A DNA stretch of 27,184 nt from the NCBI GenBank assembly GCA_045639255.1, contig JAZUCT010000019.1, forward strand, positions 1-27,184, written 5' to 3'. Positions 15,585 to 22,117 of this stretch are shown here, piece after piece. How positions within the stretch are numbered: position 1 is the stretch's first letter; every line of letters starts with the position of its first letter. The DNA comes from JAZUCT01 sp045639255. GTDB taxonomy: Bacteria > Bacillota > Clostridia > Christensenellales > UBA1242. Position numbers and translations under genes: made by a program. The notes beneath the pieces were generated by a model. The model had not been told where the DNA came from and made no database searches. It saw nothing but the letters and a program-made list of their open reading frames with translations.

Positions 15585-17033
15585 TTAGTTAAATCTTGAA
15601 TTTTTAAGTTTTAAATAAAGCCGTTCTTTATCCCTTTCAATATCACTTTTCTTAGGTTTTGGTGGTGCGTTTTCGGGCTTTGACATTATGTAATAGCGAA
15701 GTTCATCTAGGCAGTGATCGTCAGATTTAACAGGAACATCGTGGTTGCCCCACATATAGTTTTTAAGTTCCCGAATTAAATTTGTGCAATTTTTAAACAC
15801 AAACAAACGCCTTTGACCTTTGCTGTTGCATAAGTAACTTTTAACCCTTTGAATGCCTGAAAACAAATCTTTGTTAACTTTTGGATTAACATTAATGCCT
15901 TGTTCATAAAAAAGTTCACTAACAGATTTAAGGGAACTTAGCGTTTTTTGATTTGCAGCGCTATCTATTAACGCATAAATTTTACCGTTTGTTGTGTGCC
16001 AATTAAGGCGGGAACAAATTCGCTTTATTGCATTTGCGTGGTATTCCACATCTTTATCTGCTTCAAAATGCTCGGCAATAACATACACATTGTTATCATA
16101 ATCCACAGCATACCAATGTGCACTAAGTGGATTGTGAAGCCCGGGGTCAATGGAAATGCAATCGAACCAATCTGTTGGCACATCAAAAGGCTCAATTATG
16201 TTTTCTTCGCTAAACTCAGGGTAAACCATGCCATTTTTTGTTAAAAACTTGCCATATCTGCGTGATTCAAGTTCTTCACTGCTCATTGTTTTTGTAAGTG
16301 CTTCAATTTCGGCTTTGTTTAAAAATGGGTTATCACTCCACTGCATAAACTCGCACCACACTTCTGGATCGTTAGCCGAGTTAAGATAAATATCGTGATA
16401 TACCCAAGTTAAACCTTTAAGTGGCGTCATTGTTCCAAAAACCTCGCCACACTTATCTATAACACGCATTCTGCACTCGATATAAATATCCTTTGGTGGT
16501 TCTTCATCGAACCACACAAAATCAAGGCTTGTTCCCTGAAATTTTTCTCTGCCTTGATCGCAACTTTTAAAACCTATTTTTGAAAGCCCGCCAAACACAT
16601 TTTTAACAATAATATGGTCTATAATGCCATATTCTGGGCTGGATTTTTTGCCACTTAGCATAACAATATCGCTTATCCAATCTGGGTTAAGATAATAAAG
16701 AATTTTAGCCTGTGCAACATCACGCTGAACTTGTGTTGTTAATGAAACAACCCAACAAGAAATGTTTTTCTTATTGGGTTTAAATGGGTGAATACCCCTT
16801 GCAAGCCAAACAGTTTCAACTGCACCGCATTCAGTTTTTCCGCTTCTGTTTCCGCCAAACACCCAGCGATTTTTCTTTTTGCACTTATGAAATGCAAGTT
16901 GTTTTTTGTGAATTAACTTGCCGGTGTTATAAAGCGAAAGTTTGTTTTTGTTTTTTCTTAGTTGTTGTTCAAGTTCAATGCTTTTAAGTTTTTCAATTAA
17001 GTTATTTATTTTGCTTTGTTTTTCAACTTTCAT
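15585..17033 (-). CDS. terL: Phage terminase large subunit
   Basis: This is the DNA-packaging motor: an ATPase that pumps DNA into the procapsid and a nuclease that cuts it. The 482-residue protein has Walker A GGNRSGKT at 60-67, Walker B DFVWFDEEP at 171-179 and a coupling motif region TMTPLKGLTW at 201-210. The RNase H-like nuclease acidic residues are at SIDPG (D296), LIDSA (D357) and SDDHCLDEL (438-445). Both enzymatic halves look intact. The ATG at 17033 is preferred to one nine codons upstream because GGGTGG precedes it. No clear housekeeping promoter lies in front, so activation by the nearby regulator is plausible. Confidence 0.92.
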   Translation of the reverse strand: MKVEKQSKINNLIEKLKSIELEQQLRKNKNKLSLYNTGKLIHKKQLAFHKCKKKNRWVFGGNRSGKTECGAVETVWLARGIHPFKPNKKNISCWVVSLTTQVQRDVAQAKILYYLNPDWISDIVMLSGKKSSPEYGIIDHIIVKNVFGGLSKIGFKSCDQGREKFQGTSLDFVWFDEEPPKDIYIECRMRVIDKCGEVFGTMTPLKGLTWVYHDIYLNSANDPEVWCEFMQWSDNPFLNKAEIEALTKTMSSEELESRRYGKFLTKNGMVYPEFSEENIIEPFDVPTDWFDCISIDPGLHNPLSAHWYAVDYDNNVYVIAEHFEADKDVEYHANAIKRICSRLNWHTTNGKIYALIDSAANQKTLSSLKSVSELFYEQGINVNPKVNKDLFSGIQRVKSYLCNSKGQRRLFVFKNCTNLIRELKNYMWGNHDVPVKSDDHCLDELRYYIMSKPENAPPKPKKSDIERDKERLYLKLKNSRFN

Positions 17034-17083
17034 TTTCCACCCTTTTTTAATAAAAATCATTTAAATTCTTAATTCTTCGCCAC

Positions 17084-17101
17084 AACAAGTTATTGCTTGT
17101 T
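17084..17101. promoter_or_regulatory. Palindrome between terL and the SH3 gene
   Basis: AACAAG (17084-17089), a six-base spacer and CTTGTT (17096-17101) lie in the 94-base divergent intergenic region. The right arm overlaps the proposed -35 box of the SH3 gene. It could be an operator for a regulator acting on both genes. Confidence 0.35.
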
Positions 17102-17121
17102 TATTTTGTTTAAGCCATAAT
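17093..17121 (+). promoter_or_regulatory. Promoter of the SH3-domain gene, possibly leaderless
   Basis: TTGCTT (17093-17098) and CATAAT (17116-17121) are 17 bases apart. Only six bases separate the -10 box from the ATG at 17128. There is no Shine-Dalgarno sequence, so the mRNA would begin at or next to the start codon. Confidence 0.5.
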
Positions 17122-17127
17122 TAAAAT

Positions 17128-17922
17128 ATGAAACGCATTAAAGCATTAATTTTATTTTTGGTTCTTTTTTGTTGTTGGTTTAAGGTTCCAACATCGGTTT
17201 TTGCTTTAAATTATAATTATGCAAGAATAACCACTGATGAAATTTACCTATATAAATCACCAACACATTCGGCAGATATTTCAAATATATATTTTGAATT
17301 GGAGAAAACTTATTTTGTTAAAATATTGGAAACGATTGATGATTTTTATAAGGTTAAATATCAAAATGTTGTGGGATATGTTATTTCCAACCAGGTTTCA
17401 ATTGTTAATGGCACACCTGTTTCGCCATATCCAGAAAATATAACTTTTCAAATTAACTCGGCACTTAACACAAAGATACGAACTTCGCCAAAAATGATTG
17501 ACGAAACAAATGTTATTGGTGTTTTGCCAAGTTCAAACCTAACACTTAGTTACATTGGCAAAATTAAAGGCGAAGAAAGCATTAAAACACTGGGTTCGAA
17601 TTGGTTTTATTGTTGCTATAATTATGAAAATTCTGGTTGCATTTTGGGCTATGTTTATGCCCCACTTACAGAAAATCTTACGCCGATTTTTGCAAACACA
17701 GAAACTTTTCCAGATAAAACTGAAACAAGTGAAACCATAACACCAGAATTACCTTCTGAAACACAAAATTTGTTTCTTGTTGTGGTTATGTGTTTGCCTG
17801 CAATAATAATTTTTATTGTGCTTGTTATTCCATTTAACAAAAAAGAAAACAACAACATAAGTTCAAAGCAAAACAAAAACACCAGAAAAACTTCTAAGAA
17901 AGACTTTTACGAAATTGATTAA
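17128..17922 (+). CDS. Secreted SH3-domain protein with C-terminal membrane anchor
   Basis: The 264-residue protein has an N-terminal signal peptide (about residues 1-26, ending TSVFA). Two bacterial SH3-like regions follow, about 29-92 (ITTDEIYLYKSP, YKVKYQNVVGYV) and 107-180 (NTKIRTSP, GYVYAP). Then comes a Thr/Glu/Pro linker, one membrane helix (about 215-236) and a basic, Asn/Lys-rich cytoplasmic tail. SH3b domains often bind peptidoglycan, but there is no catalytic domain, so it is not a complete endolysin. It is the only plus-strand gene in the phage block. Its 3' end overlaps the convergent regulator gene by 29 bases. Host or phage origin is undecided. Confidence 0.7.
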   Translation: MKRIKALILFLVLFCCWFKVPTSVFALNYNYARITTDEIYLYKSPTHSADISNIYFELEKTYFVKILETIDDFYKVKYQNVVGYVISNQVSIVNGTPVSPYPENITFQINSALNTKIRTSPKMIDETNVIGVLPSSNLTLSYIGKIKGEESIKTLGSNWFYCCYNYENSGCILGYVYAPLTENLTPIFANTETFPDKTETSETITPELPSETQNLFLVVVMCLPAIIIFIVLVIPFNKKENNNISSKQNKNTRKTSKKDFYEID

Positions 17923-18436
17923 ATGCATAGTTAACCGAAAACATATCGTCAGTTTCATATTGAACTTTTATAACTTTTTGTTCTTTGGTTTGAAGTTTTA
18001 AATATTCTTTCCCAAATTGCATTAAAATCCATTTTTCAGTTTTCAAGTGCTTATATAAAAAGTTTGAACAAAAACCAAAACCCAGCATTTTTTTAACAAA
18101 TTCGTTAAAAGCATCGTTAATTAATCTGAAAATTGTTCGCCTGCTTTTATTAAAGTGTTCTGCAATTTCATCTGATTTTAAATCTTGAATATATTTTAAA
18201 CTTAAAACCCTTAAATGTTTAACTGAACAACTTGCCAACACTTTTTCAACAATAAGTTTTAAATTAATAAGGTTAACTTTTCTTTCTGTTAAATTTAAAA
18301 GTCGGTTTGTAACATCAGTTGCTGTTAAATCTGGCCTGAGGCTGAGTTTTTCAACTGCTTTATCAAGCAATATTATTGCTTTATCTATGTAGCGATACAC
18401 CTTCAAAATTGTTTTTGCCCAAATTATTTGTTCCAT
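17894..18436 (-). CDS. Sigma-region-4-like phage regulator
   Basis: The 180-residue protein has a helical N-terminal half and then VLSLKYIQDLKSDEIAEHF and a helix-turn-helix near 88-110 (KSRRTIFRLINDAF). This resembles sigma region 4 and the ArpU-type late-gene activators of Gram-positive phages. The C-terminal 60 residues are unique. The ATG at 18436 is chosen because AAGGGA precedes it; an earlier ATG at 18514 would sit inside the proposed promoter. It lies upstream of terL on the same strand and is the best candidate to switch on the late operon. The activator role is inferred. Confidence 0.65.
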   Translation of the reverse strand: MEQIIWAKTILKVYRYIDKAIILLDKAVEKLSLRPDLTATDVTNRLLNLTERKVNLINLKLIVEKVLASCSVKHLRVLSLKYIQDLKSDEIAEHFNKSRRTIFRLINDAFNEFVKKMLGFGFCSNFLYKHLKTEKWILMQFGKEYLKLQTKEQKVIKVQYETDDMFSVNYAFNQFRKSLS

Positions 18437-18476
18437 TTTTTTAATCCCTTTTTTATTAATTTTTAATTTTAAATAT

Positions 18477-18517
18477 TTTGTAAAATTTTGTAAAAATTTA
18501 TCATATAGTGTCATATA
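18477..18517 (-). promoter_or_regulatory. Two tandem direct repeats with 10-base period
   Basis: TTTTGTAAAA occurs twice in a row at 18477-18496. TCATATA occurs at 18501-18507 and 18511-18517, again ten bases apart. The second pair overlaps the proposed -10 region. Sites one helical turn apart suit cooperative protein binding on one DNA face. Confidence 0.4.
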
Positions 18518-18533
18518 CGCAAACTTTTGTCAA
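18505..18533 (-). promoter_or_regulatory. Candidate promoter of the phage regulator
   Basis: On the minus strand TTGACA (18533-18528) is followed after 17 bases by CACTAT (18510-18505), with a TGN extended -10 element just before it. The -10 is weak, which suits a regulated promoter. Confidence 0.45.
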
Positions 18534-18688
18534 GCAAAATATTTATTATTGTTGCAACATTATAACAAGGTTAATATGACAACAGTTTGGCATATTTTAA
18601 AACTTTTTTAATGTTTTCACACTTTCAATTTACATCACTTTTTTTTAATTTTAACAAAAGAGTGACAAAAATTTTTAAAATAAAAAAT

Positions 18689-18711
18689 GCCATAGGGATT
18701 AACCCTATGGC
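18689..18711 (-). terminator. Intrinsic terminator of the pgk-tpiA operon
   Basis: GCCATAGGG (18689-18697) and CCCTATGGC (18703-18711) form a perfect nine-pair stem with a five-base loop. ATTTTTTATTTT follows on the minus strand. It marks the host side of the right edge of the phage block. Confidence 0.88.
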
Positions 18712-18726
18712 TTTAATTTGTTTTTG

Positions 18727-19464
18727 TTAAATTTTGTTGCACATTTCAATAAAATTTGAAGTGTTTAAGCTTATTCTGCCCACCAACAAACCATTAATAA
18801 ATTTTTTTGAAAGAATATCGTGGGCATTATTCAGATTTGCCGAACCACCATAAATAATTGGATTTTTAACAAAGTTAAATTGTGTTTTTGTAAGTTTTGC
18901 AACTATGTTTTTAATTTCAATGGCAATGTTATTTATTTCGTCTGTATTAACCATAACATTTTCATTTATTGCCCAAACTGGCTCGTAGGCAATAACAACT
19001 TTTTCAATTTGTTCTGGCTCCAACCTTTTAAGCGCACCGCTTACTTGTTTTTTTATTGTTTTAAGCGTTAAACCTTCTTGGCGTTGTTTTTCGTTTTCGC
19101 CCACGCACAAAATTGGCGTTATGTTGTTATTTAAAAGTTGCAAAATTTTTTCATAGCATTGCATTGTGTTTTCTGCATTATATCTTCTTCTGTCGGCATG
19201 CCCAACAATGCAAAATTCAACCTTAAAATCTGCCAACATTTCTGCACTTACTTCGCCGGTGTAAGCACCAATTTGATGATTGCTTACATTCTGAGCACCC
19301 AAACTTAACTGCGAGTGATTAAACTTGTTCAGATATGGAAAAGGCAGACACATAACAACTTTTATGTTTCTGTTTTTAATGCTTGAAGAATATTGATTAA
19401 GCAATTCTTCAATTTCTGCATTTGTTCCGTTCATTTTTAAATTTGCAACAATTAACTTTTCCAT
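18727..19464 (-). CDS. tpiA: Triosephosphate isomerase, divergent
   Basis: This enzyme interconverts glyceraldehyde 3-phosphate and dihydroxyacetone phosphate in glycolysis. The 245-residue protein keeps the catalytic Asn8 and Lys10 (ANLKMN), His89 (VGHADRR) and Glu161 (AYEPVWA). However, loop 6, usually WAIGTGKT, reads WAINENVM (164-171), and GHSERR is GHADRR. YGGSV is YGGSA, and the usual LVGGAS is LVGRIS. These changes fall in the phosphate-gripping parts. It follows pgk by one base and has GGGAT before the ATG. It is surely of TIM descent; whether it is fully active is open. Confidence 0.88.
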   Translation of the reverse strand: MEKLIVANLKMNGTNAEIEELLNQYSSSIKNRNIKVVMCLPFPYLNKFNHSQLSLGAQNVSNHQIGAYTGEVSAEMLADFKVEFCIVGHADRRRYNAENTMQCYEKILQLLNNNITPILCVGENEKQRQEGLTLKTIKKQVSGALKRLEPEQIEKVVIAYEPVWAINENVMVNTDEINNIAIEIKNIVAKLTKTQFNFVKNPIIYGGSANLNNAHDILSKKFINGLLVGRISLNTSNFIEMCNKI

Positions 19465-19465
19465 T

Positions 19466-20653
19466 TTATTTATCCCTTAGTATTTCAATTGCAGGCATTT
19501 GTTTGCCTTCCAGCATTTTTAAACTTGCACCGCCACCTGTTGAAACATGAGTTATTCCCTTGTTGCATTCAAACTTATTAATTGCACTTACACTATCGCC
19601 ACCGCCAACAATGGTGGTTGCTTTAAGTTTTGGCATAAGTGAGCAAATGGCTTTTGTGCCTTTTTCGAATGCTGGAATTTCAAACACGCCCATAGGCCCA
19701 TTCCAAAGCACAGTTTTTGCTTTCTTTAAAATGCTTGAAAATTTCTTTATTGTTTTTGGACCAATATCCAATGCCATATATCCATCTGGTGTTTTGCCGG
19801 TTTTAACAATTTTTGTTTCTGCATTTTCATCAATTTGAGTTGCAACCACTTCATCAACCGGCAACACAATTTTAACTTTTCGTGCATAGGCTTTAACCAT
19901 AACACTTTTTGCAAATTCAATTTTAGATTCATCAACAAGCGATGCACCCACTTTGCCTTGCAATGCAGAAACAAAAGTGTATGCCATTCCGCCACCAATA
20001 ATTAAATAATCAACCTTATCAATAAGCCTTTCAATAACTGTTATTTTATCTTTAATTTTTGCACCACCAAGCACAGCAACAAAAGGCCTTGTTGGGTTTG
20101 AAATAACCGAACCAAGCATTTCAATTTCTTTTGCCATTAAAAAACCAGCATAACTTGGCAAGAAAGATGCAACACCATAAGTTGATGCATGTTTTCGGTG
20201 TGCAGTTCCAAAGGCATCGTTAACAAACACTTTTGCATAACTTGCAAGAGTTTTAGCAAATTCTTCACCATTATTTTCTTCTTCTGGCGAAAAACGCAAA
20301 TTTTCAAGAATAAGAACTTGGCCAAACTTTAATTTTGCAACCTTATTTTTTGCATCTTCACCAATGGTATCCTTTGCAAAAATAACTTTATAGCCTTCAA
20401 GCAATTCACTTAACCTTTTTGCAACTGGTTTAAGTGAATATTTTTTATTTTCTTTTCCTTCCGGTCTGCCAAGATGTGAAATAAGAATAACTTTTGCGTT
20501 TTGTTTTAACAGATATTTTATTGTTGGCAAGGCTTCCCTTATTCGGGTATCGTCAGTAATTTCTTTTTTTTCGTTCATAGGAACATTAAAATCCACCCTA
20601 ACAAGCACAGTTTCTTCTTTTAAATTAACGTCTTTTATTGTTGCTTTTTGCAT
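19466..20653 (-). CDS. pgk: Phosphoglycerate kinase
   Basis: This glycolytic enzyme transfers phosphate from 1,3-bisphosphoglycerate to ADP. The 395-residue protein has the family motifs in order: VRVDFNVPMN, LISHLGRPEG, ENLRFSPEEE, FVNDAFGTAHR, VAVLGGAKIKDKI, LWNGPMGVFE and the nucleotide-binding IVGGGDSVSAI, ending with HVSTGGGASL. All look intact and the length is standard. GGAGAAAAAACA precedes the ATG. It lies 21 bases after dusB and one base before tpiA. Confidence 0.97.
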   Translation of the reverse strand: MQKATIKDVNLKEETVLVRVDFNVPMNEKKEITDDTRIREALPTIKYLLKQNAKVILISHLGRPEGKENKKYSLKPVAKRLSELLEGYKVIFAKDTIGEDAKNKVAKLKFGQVLILENLRFSPEEENNGEEFAKTLASYAKVFVNDAFGTAHRKHASTYGVASFLPSYAGFLMAKEIEMLGSVISNPTRPFVAVLGGAKIKDKITVIERLIDKVDYLIIGGGMAYTFVSALQGKVGASLVDESKIEFAKSVMVKAYARKVKIVLPVDEVVATQIDENAETKIVKTGKTPDGYMALDIGPKTIKKFSSILKKAKTVLWNGPMGVFEIPAFEKGTKAICSLMPKLKATTIVGGGDSVSAINKFECNKGITHVSTGGGASLKMLEGKQMPAIEILRDK

Positions 20654-20674
20654 TGTTTTTTCTCCATTTTTTAA

Positions 20675-21607
20675 TTAGCAATTTTTAAATAACTTATGAA
20701 CAATTTCTGTTGCTTTTTCAAAATCTTCTTCACGGCTTATTTGATTTTTTAAATCGGCAACATTTTCAAGCCCTTTCATATACCACAAGTAGTGCTTTCG
20801 CATGTTAAGAACTGTGAAGTGCTCACCCATATGTTTTTTAAGCAGATTTGCATGAGTTAAAATTGTTTCAAGTTTTGAAATTGGTGGTTTAAGGTTTTGC
20901 AATTCGCAAAACAATTGTGGGTTGCCAAGTGCACCCCTGCCAATCATAACCCCTTTGCAACCAGTTTTTAAAATTTCGCAATATGTTTCCTTGTTGCAAA
21001 CATCACCATTTGCAATAACAGGAATTTTAACCGCTTGCACCACTTGTTTAATAAGGTCATAGTTCGCTTTTCCGCTGTAACCTTGGGTTTTTGTTCTGGC
21101 ATGAATGGTTATTGCACTTGCACCCGCACTTTCGCACATTTTTGCAAACTCAACTGCGTTAATGCTGTTCATATCCCACCCTGCCCTGAATTTAACAGTT
21201 ACAGGTTTAGTTGTGTTTTGTGTGCAAGCAAGCACAATTTCTTTTGCAAGAAGAATATCTTTCATTAAAGCACTGCCATCGCCATTGTTAACAATTTTTG
21301 GTGCTGGGCAACCCATGTTTATATCAATTATATCAAACTTTTCAAGCAATGGCGAACAAATAACTTGCTTAAAAACTTCGGGTTCGTGCCCAAAAAGTTG
21401 CACAATTTTAACCTTTTCGTGTTCTGTTGTTTCCAACAAACAAGTTGTGTTTTTGCTGTTATAATAAAGCCCTTTAACGCTTACCATTTCCGTAACAGTT
21501 GCACCTGCACCATGAAGTGCACAAACTGCCCTGAAACCAACATCCGTTACCCCTGCCATTGGGGCAAGAATTAAGCCATTTTCAATTTCAACATTTCCTA
21601 TTTTCAT
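20675..21607 (-). CDS. dusB: tRNA-dihydrouridine synthase, DusB type
   Basis: This FMN enzyme reduces uridines in tRNA to dihydrouridine with NADPH. The 310-residue protein shows LAPMAGVTDVGFR at the N-terminus, INMGCPAPKIV with catalytic Cys100, ITIHARTKTQGYSGKA, IANGDV and GVMIGRGALGNP (FMN phosphate site). A helical C-terminal domain follows. Its ATG overlaps the preceding stop as TAATG, and AGGGAAG lies upstream. The genomic neighbourhood is mixed, with a phosphodiesterase before it and glycolytic genes after it. Confidence 0.93.
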   Translation of the reverse strand: MKIGNVEIENGLILAPMAGVTDVGFRAVCALHGAGATVTEMVSVKGLYYNSKNTTCLLETTEHEKVKIVQLFGHEPEVFKQVICSPLLEKFDIIDINMGCPAPKIVNNGDGSALMKDILLAKEIVLACTQNTTKPVTVKFRAGWDMNSINAVEFAKMCESAGASAITIHARTKTQGYSGKANYDLIKQVVQAVKIPVIANGDVCNKETYCEILKTGCKGVMIGRGALGNPQLFCELQNLKPPISKLETILTHANLLKKHMGEHFTVLNMRKHYLWYMKGLENVADLKNQISREEDFEKATEIVHKLFKNC

Positions 21608-22077
21608 TAAGTTTCTTCCCTATTTAAAGTTAAAAAATCAATTTTGGTGAAACCATTTGTTATGTTTAAAATGCCATAACTTTTTTCACTTTTTAAACTG
21701 CCAACATTAATTAATGTTATGCCATCTTCCACCTTATATTCCTTTTTATGCGTATGCCCAAACAGAACAACATTTGCACCAATTTTTAAGGCATGTTCTT
21801 TAAGTTTATTTGTTCCGCTTTTTACCGAAAAATTGTGCCCATGTGTTAATAACAAAGTTACTTTTGAAAAATTAAGCACTTTTTCTGTTTCTGCGTTAAC
21901 AAAAAAATCACAATTTCCTTTAACAGCGATTATGTTATAATTTGTGAAATTTAAAAAATTTAAATCACTTAACACATCGCCTAAGAAAATTATGTTTTTT
22001 ATGTTATTGTGTTTTTCAAGCACTTGGCTTATGAGTTTTGTTTCGCCATGTGTGTCGGTAAGCACAATATATTCCAT
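21607..22077 (-). CDS. YfcE/MJ0936-type metallophosphodiesterase
   Basis: Proteins of this calcineurin-like family hydrolyse phosphodiester bonds with two metal ions; natural substrates are mostly unknown. The 156-residue protein carries LTDTHG, FLGDV, VKGNCD, LTHGHN and FGHTHK, the complete set of metal-binding motifs. The ATG at 22077 starts the sheet strand MEYIVLTDTHG; another six codons upstream adds only MLYNSN. Neither has a Shine-Dalgarno sequence. A TATAAT box lies exactly six bases before 22077, so a leaderless mRNA is possible. It overlaps dusB by one base. Confidence 0.88.
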   Translation of the reverse strand: MEYIVLTDTHGETKLISQVLEKHNNIKNIIFLGDVLSDLNFLNFTNYNIIAVKGNCDFFVNAETEKVLNFSKVTLLLTHGHNFSVKSGTNKLKEHALKIGANVVLFGHTHKKEYKVEDGITLINVGSLKSEKSYGILNITNGFTKIDFLTLNREET

Positions 22078-22083
22078 ATTGCT

Positions 22084-22089
22084 ATTATA
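22084..22089 (-). promoter_or_regulatory. Candidate -10 box of the YfcE-like gene
   Basis: A perfect TATAAT on the minus strand lies six bases before the ATG at 22077. The corresponding -35 region (around 22107-22113, TTAGTT) is poor. Transcription would start at or next to the start codon. Confidence 0.35.
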
Positions 22090-22117
22090 CAACATTTAAC
22101 AAATTTTAACTAACAAT

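Noticed and set aside
17128..17922. SH3 protein as the missing endolysin
   Set aside because: It has a signal peptide, SH3-like domains and a C-terminal anchor but no recognisable peptidoglycan-cutting domain, and it is on the opposite strand to the late operon.
146..18436. Phage block as a skin-like element interrupting sigK
   Set aside because: sigK is complete and more than 5 kb away from the phage block. No site-specific recombinase is present.
6436..18727. Attachment-site duplications flanking the phage block
   Set aside because: I compared the two flanking intergenic regions by eye and found only short AT-rich matches expected by chance. No tRNA gene lies at either edge.
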